Positions 14,708-23,523 of a stretch of 34,040 nucleotides of DNA are shown in pieces. The DNA is from Gulosibacter macacae (GTDB lineage Bacteria > Actinomycetota > Actinomycetes > Actinomycetales > Microbacteriaceae). The notes beneath the pieces are model-generated. The model was not told the DNA's origin. It did no database searches and saw only the letters and a program-made list of their open reading frames with translations. The translations under genes were made by a program, and so were the position numbers. The stretch is taken from assembly GCF_003865375.1 (NCBI RefSeq), contig NZ_RQVS01000017.1, forward strand, positions 1 through 34,040, read 5' to 3'. How positions within the stretch are numbered: the first letter of the stretch is position 1; each line of letters starts with the position of its first letter.

Positions 14708-17254
14708 GTGTCTACCGCCGCTGAACTGCACCAAACGCGCGCTGACGAGTTCCTGGGCAACTATCTCGCTGAGATCGCCGACCGGCCGGGCATCGACGAA
14801 ATGGTCGAGGCCGGTGCGTTTCGCACCTCGCAGCGGGAACTCATCGAATCGGTCATCGGTGCCGGGCACAGCGGTCTCGCGCGGGCACGTCGCCGCGCCG
14901 AGCACTTCATCCACGACGATGGTGTCACCTACGGCACCGCGCTCAGTGACGAGAGCCCGGGCCCCTGGCGCATTGATCCGCTCCCGGTCATCATCGCCGG
15001 TGACGAGTGGACCTCAATCGAACGCGGTCTCGCCCAGCGCAATGAACTCCTGCGCCGCATCTTCGACGACGTCTACGGCGAGCAACGGTTGCTGCGCTCG
15101 CGGAAAATCCCGGCCGAAGTCGTGCTCGGTCATCACGGCTACGTACGCCAGGCTGCGGGCATTCCGCAGGCGTCCAAGCACCTGATTCTCAGCGCCACCG
15201 ACCTCGGGCGCGATGGCAACGGCGATTGGGTCGTGATTGACGATCGCCTGCAGGCACCATCGGGTGCCGGCTATGCCATGGCCACCCGCCGCATCGTGGC
15301 GCAATTGCTCCCGCGCGTGCACCGGATGGTCGACCTCGCGAAACTGCGCGGGTTCTTCCACACTATGACGGCTGCGGTGCTTGCCGTCGCGCCCGAAACT
15401 GATGGCGAGCCGCGCAGCGTCTTGCTCTCGCCGGGACACGCTTCAGAGACCGCGTTCGACCAGGCGTTCATGGCGTCGCTACTCGGTTTTCCGCTCGTTG
15501 AAGCCGACGACCTCGTCGTGCAATCGGGGCGCGTGTGGTTGCGCGCCAGCCACGGCCTCGTGCCGGTGGATGCGGTGATGCGGCGCGTCGACGAAACCTG
15601 GGTCGACCCGCTCGACCTCCGCGGCAATAGCCGCCTGGGCGTGCCGGGCGTCCTTGAGACGGTGCGGCAGCAACACACTGCGGTGCTCAACCCGATCGGC
15701 GCGGGCGTGCTCGAAAACCCCGGCATTGTGCCGCTGTTGCCTGAACTCTGCAGGGAGATCCTCGGCGAAGAGCCGCTCTTGCCGAGCGCTGAAACCTGGT
15801 GGTGCGGTGACGACACCGGCCGCTCACACGTGCTCGCGAATCTCGAACAGCTCCTGCTCAAGCCAATCCATCGCACGACGATTCCGCACACGATCCCCGG
15901 GTGGGAGCTGTCGAGCACCGAGCGCGAGGAATTGCGCCAGCGCATCGAAGCCGAGCCCTGGGCGTGGACCGGCCAGCGACCGCTCACCCTTTCAAGTGCG
16001 CCGGTCGTGACCGACACCGGCGTCGAAGCTCGCCGCTTCGTGTTGCGCACCTTCGGCGTTCGCCTCGCCGATGAACACGTGCTCATGCCCGGCGGACTCG
16101 GCCGAGTCGGTGCCACCCGCGACACGACTCACATCACGAACGCCTCGGGCGCGCTTGCGAAGGACGTCTGGATCGTCGGCGGCAGCGAAAATCTCGGCCT
16201 ACCGGTGCTCGAACTCGTCGGCGAACGCCGCCGCCCAGTGCGCGAAGCACTCGGCTTCGAAATCACGCCGCGTGGTGCCGACAACCTCTACTGGTTCGGT
16301 CGCTACTCAGAGCGCACCGACGCGACCGTGCGCTTCCTCGCGGTCGCGAACGACCTCGCGAACGATCACGGCGCGCATCCCGATACTCCGGGTGGTGCGG
16401 CGCTGGCCCGCATCCTCGAGGCCGTGTCGCGCACCCTCGGCGTGCGACGTCTCGACGAAAACGAAACGGCAGTGAGCTACCTGCGTAAGCTCGTCGACGA
16501 TCGGCGCACGCCCGGCACCGTCGGTGCCTCAGTCATCCGCCTCGAACTCGCCGCGCAATATGTGCGCGAGCTCCTCTCGGGCGACACCTGGCCGGTGCTC
16601 GCCTCACTCGAGCGCGCCGTTGACGGGGTGCCCGGTGACGACGACGAACTGCAACCGATCTTCGATGAGCTGCTCGGGCCGCTCCTTTCGCTGCAGGGTA
16701 TCGTCGCGCACGGTCTCTACCGGGATGCATCCTGGGCCTTTGTCGACGCCGGCATCCGCATGGAGCGCGCGCAGTTCACGCTCGGCCTGCTGCGCTCGAC
16801 CCTCTCGGATGCACAATCACCCGTCACCGAATACCTCGTCTCAGAAGCCGTGCTCGGCATCGGCGACTCGACCATGACGAACCGCCGTCGGATCGCCGCG
16901 GGACAGGGGCCGCGCGGCCAGGTGGAGTCGACGCTCGACCTCCTCCTCACCGAACCTGACAACCCACGCTCAGTGATGTTCCAGATCGTGCGCATTGCCC
17001 GCAACCTCAGCCGCATCGGCGATGAGCAGCTCGCGGCACGCATGCACGCGCTTGGCGAGACCCTCGCCGCCGCCGATGTCGACCAGCTCACCGACCGCAG
17101 GAGCCTGCTCATCACACTTCTCGATGAGACCCGGAGCGAATTGCAAGCCATCAGCGATGAGATCAGCCGCCGCCACTTCACCCGCCAGGCGCCGCAGTCC
17201 ACGTTCCAGCAGCGCTGGTATGCCGATGAGCGCGAGGAGGGGTGGTCAATTTGA
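14708..17254 (+). CDS. Circularly permuted ATP-grasp/alpha-E fusion protein
   Basis: This 848-residue fusion joins two domains usually encoded separately. Residues about 1-500 form a circularly permuted type-2 ATP-grasp domain (formerly DUF404/DUF407). Visible pieces are WRIDPLPVIIAGDEWTSIER, LRRIFDDVYGEQRLL, the nucleotide-binding part DDRLQAPSGAGYAMATRRIV, and the metal/ATP stretch with VLNPIGAGVLENPG. Residues about 520-848 are the alpha-helical alpha-E domain (formerly DUF403), opening with NLYWFGRYSERTDATVRFL. Comparative genomics predicts such pairs to be peptide or amide ligases acting with transglutaminase-like peptidases. The substrate is unknown. GTG at 14708 starts the family-like sequence. 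The stop overlaps the transglutaminase start, so the partners are coupled. Confidence 0.88.
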   Translation: MSTAAELHQTRADEFLGNYLAEIADRPGIDEMVEAGAFRTSQRELIESVIGAGHSGLARARRRAEHFIHDDGVTYGTALSDESPGPWRIDPLPVIIAGDEWTSIERGLAQRNELLRRIFDDVYGEQRLLRSRKIPAEVVLGHHGYVRQAAGIPQASKHLILSATDLGRDGNGDWVVIDDRLQAPSGAGYAMATRRIVAQLLPRVHRMVDLAKLRGFFHTMTAAVLAVAPETDGEPRSVLLSPGHASETAFDQAFMASLLGFPLVEADDLVVQSGRVWLRASHGLVPVDAVMRRVDETWVDPLDLRGNSRLGVPGVLETVRQQHTAVLNPIGAGVLENPGIVPLLPELCREILGEEPLLPSAETWWCGDDTGRSHVLANLEQLLLKPIHRTTIPHTIPGWELSSTEREELRQRIEAEPWAWTGQRPLTLSSAPVVTDTGVEARRFVLRTFGVRLADEHVLMPGGLGRVGATRDTTHITNASGALAKDVWIVGGSENLGLPVLELVGERRRPVREALGFEITPRGADNLYWFGRYSERTDATVRFLAVANDLANDHGAHPDTPGGAALARILEAVSRTLGVRRLDENETAVSYLRKLVDDRRTPGTVGASVIRLELAAQYVRELLSGDTWPVLASLERAVDGVPGDDDELQPIFDELLGPLLSLQGIVAHGLYRDASWAFVDAGIRMERAQFTLGLLRSTLSDAQSPVTEYLVSEAVLGIGDSTMTNRRRIAAGQGPRGQVESTLDLLLTEPDNPRSVMFQIVRIARNLSRIGDEQLAARMHALGETLAAADVDQLTDRRSLLITLLDETRSELQAISDEISRRHFTRQAPQSTFQQRWYADEREEGWSI

Positions 17255-18243
17255 GCGAACACGACGCCACCGTGAGCGGATTCGACCTTGACCGCATCCG
17301 TGCCGATCATCACCTGCCCCGCACCTATCTCGTGCGGCACGTCACGCGCTATGACTATGAGGCTCCGCGCTCAGCGGCCTACGAGCGAGGTCGGCTGACC
17401 CCGCGCGATACCGCAACGCAGCAGGTTGTGTCGACCACGACGACGCTCGAGCCAACGCCCGAAGTGCACACGACGCACGTCGACAACTACGGCAACCTCA
17501 GCGAGTACATTGAGGTGCGCGAGCCGTACACGATGCTCGAACTTGCGAAGGAATCGGTCGTTCGGGTGGATTGGCCAGCCCCCGATGTGGAGGCACTCAA
17601 CCGTTGGAGCCTCGCGGAGGCCGCGCAGGCCGTGGCCGCGAACGGCGACCCGGTGGACGTCACCGAATTCACGATGGCCTCACCGCTCGTCGAGGTGACG
17701 CCCGAGGTGGCGGCGTACGCGGCTGAAGTACTGCATCCTGATCAGCGCTTTGGTGACGCGCTCGTACACCTCACCACCTCGATCTACACCGACTTCACCT
17801 ACAAGTCGGGTGTGACGAATGTGCGCACCACGCTGAGCGAATTGCTCGAGTTGCGCGCGGGCGTCTGCCAAGACTTCGCCCAGCTTGCGATCGGATGCCT
17901 GCGCACCTTTGGTATTCCCGCGCGCTATGTCTCGGGATACCTCGAGACGAGCCCGCCGCCCGGCGCGCCAAAGCTGCAGGGCTCGGATGCATCGCACGCC
18001 TGGGTTTCTGCGCTCACGCCCGAGGGTGGTTGGGTCGATCTCGACCCGACGAACAACCACTTCGCCGACTCGCGCTATGTCGTGACCGCCTGGGGTCGAG
18101 ACTTCCAGGATGTGTCGCCGCTGCGCGGCATCGTCTATGGCGAAGACACCGAGTCAACGCTCGATGTGGGCGTCGATGTGCTGCTGCTCAACGATCTTGG
18201 CGAAGTGGCTGTCGAGGTTGTGCCGAAGGTGCGACCGGCGTAG
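17251..18243 (+). CDS. Transglutaminase-like cysteine protease
   Basis: This protein of about 330 residues has the bacterial transglutaminase-like N-terminal beta domain (YLVRHVTRYDYEAPRSAAY) and a papain-fold core. The catalytic triad is visible: C206 in AGVCQDFAQLAIG, H249 in SDASHAWVSA and an aspartate at about 265 in WVDLDPTNNH. It is likely to hydrolyse or form peptide/isopeptide bonds and, by context, works with the ATP-grasp/alpha-E ligase upstream. AGGAGG at 17235-17240 sits 10 nt before a TTG at 17251 whose last two bases are the first two of the upstream TGA. The in-frame GTG at 17242 is too close to that site. TTG is therefore the preferred start. No signal peptide is seen, so it is cytoplasmic. 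Confidence 0.88.
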   Translation: MSEHDATVSGFDLDRIRADHHLPRTYLVRHVTRYDYEAPRSAAYERGRLTPRDTATQQVVSTTTTLEPTPEVHTTHVDNYGNLSEYIEVREPYTMLELAKESVVRVDWPAPDVEALNRWSLAEAAQAVAANGDPVDVTEFTMASPLVEVTPEVAAYAAEVLHPDQRFGDALVHLTTSIYTDFTYKSGVTNVRTTLSELLELRAGVCQDFAQLAIGCLRTFGIPARYVSGYLETSPPPGAPKLQGSDASHAWVSALTPEGGWVDLDPTNNHFADSRYVVTAWGRDFQDVSPLRGIVYGEDTESTLDVGVDVLLLNDLGEVAVEVVPKVRPA

Positions 18244-18263
18244 GCCATGGCGAAACGATCGGC

Positions 18264-19166
18264 CTAGGCAGCCGGCAACTCGAGAAATTCGCGCCAGGCC
18301 GGCACCTCGCGTCGGGCCTGCTCGGTACCAAGCTCATACATCCGGGCGAGCTTGCGCACATCGGTTTCGGAGTTTGAGACCGTGAGGTGCTCGGGGCAAA
18401 AGAGGTACGCCTGACCCGCGCGTTCGAGGTCGAACAGCTCCGCCCGTGACTCGTTGTAGCGGCGCGGACGCTTGAGAATCGCGTCGATCACGGCCGGATA
18501 CTTGCGGAATGTCGTGCGATAGAACCCGGGCACCCGGCTCGCGGGCTTCACATAGTCGCGCGGACGCGTCATCACCACGAAATACTTCGAGTACCCGGCC
18601 GCTTTCGCCGCGTCGAGCGCGAAGCCTCCGGTGAGCCCCAGCGCACCGTCGACGTAGGTGCGGCCGTCAAGTTCGACCGGTGGCATGAGCAGCGGCAGGC
18701 TCGAGGATGCGCGCACACGCAGCATGAGATCGCGCATCGTGGAGATGTCGTCGCGACCCCAATATTTCGTCGCACCCGACCTGGCATCGAACGCACCGAT
18801 GGCAAACTGCGTCGGATTCGCCTGATAGGTCGCGAAATCGTAGGGGAGTGCTTGCCCCGGCGCCCCAGTTTCTTCATAGATGTACTTCGCGTTGAACCGG
18901 CCCTTGCCCTGCACCCAGGTGAGCCAACTGCCGAATTGCGGATCGGCGGCAAGGTCAACGAACGAGGTGCGCGCCCGCACGCCATCGCGCGAGAGATAGT
19001 TACCGGTGCAGCTCGATCCCGCCGAAATGCCACCCACCCAGTCGAAGAAGATGCCCTGGTTCAGGAGTTCGGCGACCACCGCCGAGGTGTAGCTTGCCCG
19101 CATCCCACCGCCCTCAAAAATGAGCGCAACATCGTTGACGTTCGTCGTGAGGGTGCTCGTGTTCAT
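18264..19166 (-). CDS. Patatin-like phospholipase/acyl hydrolase
   Basis: This 300-residue serine hydrolase belongs to the bacterial patatin family (YjjU/RssA-like subgroup). The glycine-rich oxyanion loop is EGGGMRASYT (18-27), and the nucleophile S48 is in GGISAGSS. The catalytic Asp of the dyad is in YVDGALGLTGGF. The C-terminal third (VPGFYRTTFRKYPAVIDAIL, then LFCPEHLTVSNSETD) resembles the helical extension of YjjU-type proteins. The enzyme is expected to cleave acyl esters from phospholipids or lysophospholipids. No export signal is seen. It diverges from the antiporter gene by 52 nt, and its 3' end faces the transglutaminase gene. Confidence 0.88.
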   Translation of the reverse strand: MNTSTLTTNVNDVALIFEGGGMRASYTSAVVAELLNQGIFFDWVGGISAGSSCTGNYLSRDGVRARTSFVDLAADPQFGSWLTWVQGKGRFNAKYIYEETGAPGQALPYDFATYQANPTQFAIGAFDARSGATKYWGRDDISTMRDLMLRVRASSSLPLLMPPVELDGRTYVDGALGLTGGFALDAAKAAGYSKYFVVMTRPRDYVKPASRVPGFYRTTFRKYPAVIDAILKRPRRYNESRAELFDLERAGQAYLFCPEHLTVSNSETDVRKLARMYELGTEQARREVPAWREFLELPAA

Positions 19167-19218
19167 AACTTCATCCTCGCATCGACGGGCTCAACCAAAG
19201 TGGCCGTACGATGCAGAG

Positions 19219-20418
19219 ATGACATTCGCGATGCTCGCGCTCATCTGCGCAATCGCGCTGGTGGGGCCGTTGCTCGCACTGCCGCGTAGGATGCGCGTGC
19301 CGGTCGCGCTCGGCGAACTCGCCATTGGTCTCGCGTTCGGGGTGACGGGCACGGGGTGGCTCGAACCTGGGGATGCGACCTTCGCGTTTCTCGCCGAGAT
19401 CGGCTTTGCACTCGTGCTCTTCAAAGCCGGCACACAGGTGCCGGTGCGCACCGAGGGGATGCGACGGGGGTTCTTCCCAGGGGCGGGACGGGCGCTCCTC
19501 ATCGGCCTACTTGCGGTGCCCGCAGGGCTTGGCCTTGCGGCGCTATTTGGCACGCACGATGGGATGCTCTACGCGGTGCTGCTCGCCTCATCGTCAGCAG
19601 CGATCATCGTGCCGGTGATGGGCGAGACGAAGGTGACGAGTCGCAAAGGGCTCGAATTGCTGGTGCAGGTCGCCATCGCCGATGCCGTCTGCATCATCGC
19701 GCTGCCGCTGGTCATCGCTCCCGATCGGATGGCGATTACGGGACTCGGGGTGCTCGCCGTGCTCGCGCTCGCCGTGGTGATCTTCTTCGTGTTGCGCGCC
19801 ATCGAGCGCTCCGGCTGGGAAGAACGCATCCGTGAGGTGTCGAAGGAACGCGGCTTCGCTGTTGAGCTGCGAGTGACGCTGACGCTCCTCTTCTCGATCG
19901 CCGCGGTCGCGGCGCTCACGCACGTCACCGTGATGCTCGCGGGTTTCGCGCTCGGACTTGCGGTCGCGGCGGTTGGTGAACCGAAACGAGTCGGCAAGCA
20001 AATCTTTGCGCTCACCGAGGGGCTCTTCGGGCCAATCTTCTATGTCTGGCTCGGGGCATCGGTGAATCTGCGAGAGGTCGTCGACCACCCGGAAGCCGTG
20101 CTGCTCGGCATCTCGCTCGGCGTCGGTGCGATCGTGCTCCACCTCGTCGGGGTGCTCACCCGCCAGCCTTGGCCGCTGGCGCTTGCGGCGAGTGCGCAGC
20201 TTGGCGTGCCCATCGGCGCAGTGTCGCTCGGAGCTGGGACCGGGGCGTTTCAGCCGGGCGAGACCGGGGCCATCCTGCTCGGTGCGATGGTCACGCTCAT
20301 CGCGGCGACGCTCGCCACCGCGCCGATGCGCCACCACCTCGAGGATGCGCCGGAAGGTGTTGCCGCTGAAGGGGCGAGCGAAGGTGGCACGGTCGAGTCA
20401 GCGCATGAGCCTTCGTGA
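19219..20418 (+). CDS. Cation:proton antiporter, CPA2 (KefB-like) family
   Basis: This 399-residue membrane protein has 11-13 hydrophobic helices matching the Na+/H+ exchanger domain. Conserved segments are VPVALGELAIGLAFG, FAFLAEIGFALVLFKAGTQV, the long helix pair with SSSAAIIVPVMGE and VQVAIADAVCIIALPLV, and the late LFGPIFYVWLGASVNLREV. The C-terminal hydrophilic tail is short and no TrkA-N domain is present, so it lacks the nucleotide-sensing part of full KefB. It probably exchanges Na+ or K+ for protons. The ATG at 19219 is weakly supported by GCAGAG. The stop codon lies inside a short direct repeat. Confidence 0.87.
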   Translation: MTFAMLALICAIALVGPLLALPRRMRVPVALGELAIGLAFGVTGTGWLEPGDATFAFLAEIGFALVLFKAGTQVPVRTEGMRRGFFPGAGRALLIGLLAVPAGLGLAALFGTHDGMLYAVLLASSSAAIIVPVMGETKVTSRKGLELLVQVAIADAVCIIALPLVIAPDRMAITGLGVLAVLALAVVIFFVLRAIERSGWEERIREVSKERGFAVELRVTLTLLFSIAAVAALTHVTVMLAGFALGLAVAAVGEPKRVGKQIFALTEGLFGPIFYVWLGASVNLREVVDHPEAVLLGISLGVGAIVLHLVGVLTRQPWPLALAASAQLGVPIGAVSLGAGTGAFQPGETGAILLGAMVTLIAATLATAPMRHHLEDAPEGVAAEGASEGGTVESAHEPS

Positions 20419-20460
20419 CAAACCTGAGCCTTGTTGCGAGCCTTTGTGACAAACCTGGGC
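20407..20460. repeat. Two direct repeats spanning the antiporter stop codon
   Basis: The 23-nt unit starting GAGCCTTCGTGACAAACCTG at 20407 recurs 31 nt later at 20438 with two mismatches (T for C and G for A). The first copy contains the antiporter TGA. The second lies in the 120-nt gap before the convergent amrS stop. A partial GAGCCTTGTTG sits between the two. The function is unknown. It may be a local duplication or part of a dispersed element. Confidence 0.7.
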
Positions 20461-20538
20461 GAAGTATGGGCCAGGGATGGCGTGTTGGGTCAGGGTTGGG
20501 CAGGGCACTTCGAGAACCTCAATGCGCCAACGGGAGTC

Positions 20539-21609
20539 TCAGTGCTCGGCGATCCGCACGGGGATGCGGCGGGCGCCGAAATTGCCGGCACGTTCAGCGA
20601 AGCGGCCCGGGATCGCCGTGCCGCACTCGCGACAGCGACCGGCCGCATCCAAGTGATAGCCGAGGATGCGGTACCAATCGCGCTCGATGACGGCAGCCCC
20701 GCAGCCTGGGCACCAGGTCGTATCGCCCTCGGCATCGTGCACATTGCCGGTGTAGACGAACTTCTCGCCGGTATCGAGGGCGATCTGTCGCGCCCGCTGC
20801 AAGGTCGATAGCGGTGTGCGCGGTACATCGCGCATCCGATGATCGGGATGAAAGGCGCTGAAGTGATGCGGCACATCATCACCAAGCTCCGCAACGATCC
20901 ACTCCGACATCGCGCGGATCTCCGCATCCGAGTCATTGTGGCCCGGGATGAGCAGCGTCGTGACCTCAAACCAACACTCGGTCTCGTGGCGCAGGTAGGT
21001 GAGCGTGTCGAGCACGACCGAGAGCTTCGCGCCGGTGACACGCTGGTAGAACTCCTCGGTGAAGCCCTTGAGGTCGATGTTCGCGGCATCCATCGCGGCA
21101 TAGAGTTCACGCCGCGGCGCGGGCGAGATATAGCCCGCGCTCACGGCCACCGGATGCACCCCGCGCTCGCGGCAGGCCGCAGCGACATCGATTGCGTACT
21201 CGGCGAAGATCGTCGGATCGTTGTAGGTGAAGGCGACCGATTCGCATCCGCGCGCTTGGGCTACTTCGGCAATACGCTCGGGCGAAGCCTCGTCGGCGAG
21301 CGAGTCGATCTCGCGTGAGGTGGAAATATCCCAGTTCTGGCAGAACTTGCAGCCGAGATTGCAACCCGCGGTGCCGAACGAGAGCACCGAGGTGCCGGGG
21401 TAGAAGTGGTTGAGCGGTTTCTTCTCAATCGGATCGATGCAGAACCCGCTCGAGCGGCCGTAGGTGTCGAGCACGAGCTGGTCGCCCTCGCGCAGGCGCA
21501 CAAAGCAGAAGCCGCGCTGGCCGTCTTTGAGTCGGCACTCGCGCGGGCAGACATCACACTGGATGCGGTCGCCGACCGGGTGCCACCAGCGGGCTACGGC
21601 TCCTGCCAT
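20539..21609 (-). CDS. amrS: AmmeMemoRadiSam system radical SAM enzyme
   Basis: This 356-residue radical SAM protein matches the AmrS family. The N-terminal cysteine-rich module (C18, C21, C25, C35) precedes the SAM cluster motif C83-x3-C87-x2-C90 in TAGCNLGCKFCQNW. Later features are VAFTYNDPTIFAEYAID, NIDLKGFTEEFY, LLIPGHNDSDAEI and HHFSAFHPDHRM. A C-terminal pair CPGC and CREC suggests a zinc or rubredoxin-like knuckle. A 4Fe-4S cluster should cleave SAM to a 5'-deoxyadenosyl radical; the substrate of this system is not known to me. The ATG at 21609 lies inside the end of amrA (16-nt overlap), so the two are translated together. It closes the amrB-amrA-amrS operon. Confidence 0.93.
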   Translation of the reverse strand: MAGAVARWWHPVGDRIQCDVCPRECRLKDGQRGFCFVRLREGDQLVLDTYGRSSGFCIDPIEKKPLNHFYPGTSVLSFGTAGCNLGCKFCQNWDISTSREIDSLADEASPERIAEVAQARGCESVAFTYNDPTIFAEYAIDVAAACRERGVHPVAVSAGYISPAPRRELYAAMDAANIDLKGFTEEFYQRVTGAKLSVVLDTLTYLRHETECWFEVTTLLIPGHNDSDAEIRAMSEWIVAELGDDVPHHFSAFHPDHRMRDVPRTPLSTLQRARQIALDTGEKFVYTGNVHDAEGDTTWCPGCGAAVIERDWYRILGYHLDAAGRCRECGTAIPGRFAERAGNFGARRIPVRIAEH

Positions 21610-22136
21610 GAGCTCACCCCGTATCGCTCGAGGGTGGTGTCGGCGGGCCAGGTGTTCGGGTCGAGGCCTGCCTTGGCGAGCAGGTGGCTGAGGAACTGAT
21701 TTGGGTCGGGCAGGCTCTGCCACACCTGCGGTAGGAAGGTCGCACGGTGGCGGCCCGCGTGTAGCACCACGCCATCGACGCCCGGTCGTAGCGCCGCGAT
21801 GGCGCCGGCCCGGGTGCCGTCATAGCCGATTGCTTTTGGTTCAGTGAGTTCGGACACTTCGATGCGGATCTGGTCGAGTTCACTGCGCTGCAACGGCCCG
21901 AACCGCGGGTCTTGGAATGCCGCCGCGATGGCGTTCTCGGCCACATCGTCGCCGAGATCGCGATAGGCGCGGAGGGTGCCGATGCATCCGCGCAGCTTGC
22001 CGTCGATCGAAAGCGATACGAACGAGGCGCCGGGCTTGCGCAGAGCGTCGTCGCGCGCAGGCATCGGCGCATGCACGCCGAGTTCGTTGGCGATGGTGCT
22101 GCGGGCAATGGCGAGGAGGATCGTGCCGTGGTCCAT
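21594..22136 (-). CDS. amrA: AMMECR1-family AmrA, canonical copy
   Basis: This 180-residue protein is the bacterial homologue of human AMMECR1. The family hexapeptide LRGCIG is intact at residues 48-53 with C51, preceded by GASFVSLSIDGK. The second block ENAIAAAFQDPRFGPLQ and the third block LRPGVDGVVLHAGRHRATF, then LPQVWQSLPDP, are all present. The molecular function is unestablished; the fold and conserved cysteine suggest an enzyme or carrier acting with Memo and the radical SAM protein. It lies between amrB (9-nt gap) and amrS (16-nt overlap), which makes it the operon's cognate AmrA. Two further paralogues lie 1.4-2.7 kb upstream. Confidence 0.93.
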   Translation of the reverse strand: MDHGTILLAIARSTIANELGVHAPMPARDDALRKPGASFVSLSIDGKLRGCIGTLRAYRDLGDDVAENAIAAAFQDPRFGPLQRSELDQIRIEVSELTEPKAIGYDGTRAGAIAALRPGVDGVVLHAGRHRATFLPQVWQSLPDPNQFLSHLLAKAGLDPNTWPADTTLERYGVSSWQEP

Positions 22137-22145
22137 AGTGCGTCC

Positions 22146-22955
22146 CTAGTCAGACGAGGCGGGTGGGGCGTGGAAGGCGACAGTCGCGTAACCGACGACT
22201 CGGCGCAGGTCACCATCGGGGGTATCGCCCGAGTTGCAGGCGCTCACGAGGCTTGGTTGCCAGTGCTTGGCGCGGGCGCGGGTGAGGAGGCCGTTGAGTG
22301 GTCGCACGCCGCAGGCGTCGGTGGGCTGCAGGGTGGCGTCGAGCGCAACGATGCGTTGCAGCGTTTCGGCGTCGTGCGCCCGTGCCGATTCGTATGCCTC
22401 GAAGTGCGAAAGATCGCTCGAAACCAGGATGACCGTCTGCGGGTCACCGTCAAAGAGTGCGATCACTTCGGCGACGGTCGCCGGTGGCACATCGCCGACG
22501 GCGAGCGGTACGAGTGCGAAGTCACCGAGTTGCCGCTGCAGAAATGGCAGGTGCACTTCGAGCGAGTGCTCTTCAGCGTGCACGCGCGGGGCAGTAATCA
22601 CTGCCGGATGCGTGAGTGCCCGGGCAACGAGGTCACGATCGACACGCACATCACCGAGCGGTGTGTTGAAAGCGTCGAAGCCGGCATCGGCAATACCGCG
22701 GATGCCGACGCGGTGGGTCGGGCCAAGCAACACCACGGTGCGCACCGAGCCGATGTCGAGCTGGACATATCCCGTAGCTGCCGTTGGTCCCGAAAAACGG
22801 TGTCCGGCGTGGGGCACGACGAGCGCACGCAACGGCACGCCAGGCGCAACATCGGGCACGCTCGCTTCGGCGAGCATCCGGTCAACCGACGCGCTGAGTT
22901 CAGCCGCATCGGCTGGATAGAACAGTCCCGCAACCGCGGGCGAACGCACGGTCAT
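22146..22955 (-). CDS. amrB: AmmeMemoRadiSam system protein B (Memo family)
   Basis: This 269-residue homologue of human MEMO1 has the fold of class III (LigB-type) extradiol dioxygenases. The metal-site residues can be lined up with those reported for human Memo: H49 in VVPHAGHRFSG, H81 in LLGPTHRVG, H184 in SSDLSHFEAYE and C240 in SACNSGDT. The N-terminal RSPAVAGLFYPAD and EEHSLEVHLPFLQRQLG are also family hallmarks. It presumably binds iron or copper; the reaction is unknown. Being first in the amrB-amrA-amrS operon, it sets expression. Its start is only 42 nt from the divergent 171-residue gene, so a very compact shared promoter region is required. Confidence 0.93.
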   Translation of the reverse strand: MTVRSPAVAGLFYPADAAELSASVDRMLAEASVPDVAPGVPLRALVVPHAGHRFSGPTAATGYVQLDIGSVRTVVLLGPTHRVGIRGIADAGFDAFNTPLGDVRVDRDLVARALTHPAVITAPRVHAEEHSLEVHLPFLQRQLGDFALVPLAVGDVPPATVAEVIALFDGDPQTVILVSSDLSHFEAYESARAHDAETLQRIVALDATLQPTDACGVRPLNGLLTRARAKHWQPSLVSACNSGDTPDGDLRRVVGYATVAFHAPPASSD

Positions 22956-22997
22956 GGCCTCAGTGTGACACCGCGCGCTCTAAGTAGGCTCCATGCT

Positions 22998-23513
22998 GTG
23001 ACCTATTTCGCCGAACAATTGCGTGCCGCGGCCGCCGAGGCGGCGCAGCAACTGCGTGCCGCGGCCATCGAACCGGATGCAGTGGCCGAGTATGAGCCGC
23101 CGCGTCGCCGGTTCATTGGCACGCGGGCCGCGCGGATGCGCGAGATCGGCCGGGCTTGGAAGCTTGGCGCGCTGCTCGTTACCGACGAAGGCGAGCTCCT
23201 CATCGCGGGGGAGACGCTGCGTGCCCACGAGCCGCCGCCGATCCTTGGCTACACCTCGGAGTCGGCGCGTGAGCGCGATGCGTTGCGGCACAGTGCGATT
23301 CGTGGCGGCTTTACCGAGGGCACGACGGTGCACTGGGCGACGCAGCCGATTGATCTGGATGCACTTGACGCCGACTCGACGCCACTCGCCGTTCGTGACG
23401 GTGCACTCGTGGTGCGCTGGTCGCCGCGGGCACCGCTCTCGTCGGCGATGCCACTTCAGGCATATCTTGCCGAGCGGGTGGAACTTGCGATTGCGCCCGA
23501 CCGGGGTGCTTAG
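22998..23513 (+). CDS. Uncharacterised actinobacterial protein inside the amr locus
   Basis: This 171-residue soluble protein has no domain I can name firmly. It opens with an amphipathic, Ala/Gln-rich helix (FAEQLRAAAAEAAQQLRAA), then a basic PRRRFIGTRAARMREIGRAW. A strand-rich part follows (KLGALLVTDEGELLIAGETL), with RDALRHSAIRGGFTEGTTVH and RDGALVVRWSPRAPLSSAM later. I loosely recall similar Microbacteriaceae proteins being labelled glutaminase, but no glutaminase motif is visible, so the label is not used. GTG at 22998 starts family-like sequence; a larger frame running back to 21912 is antisense to amrB and amrA. It is sandwiched between amrB (divergent, 42 nt) and the second AMMECR1 gene (convergent, 10 nt), which hints at a link to the system. 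Confidence 0.7.
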   Translation: MTYFAEQLRAAAAEAAQQLRAAAIEPDAVAEYEPPRRRFIGTRAARMREIGRAWKLGALLVTDEGELLIAGETLRAHEPPPILGYTSESARERDALRHSAIRGGFTEGTTVHWATQPIDLDALDADSTPLAVRDGALVVRWSPRAPLSSAMPLQAYLAERVELAIAPDRGA

Positions 23514-23523
23514 CGCGCGAACA

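Noticed and set aside
21912-22997. Long plus-strand open frame running into the 171-residue gene
   Set aside because: This part is antisense to amrB and amrA; homology-like sequence begins only at the GTG at 22998.
22998-23513. Naming the 171-residue protein glutaminase
   Set aside because: The name may circulate in databases, but I see no beta-lactamase-type or other glutaminase motif and the length is far too short.
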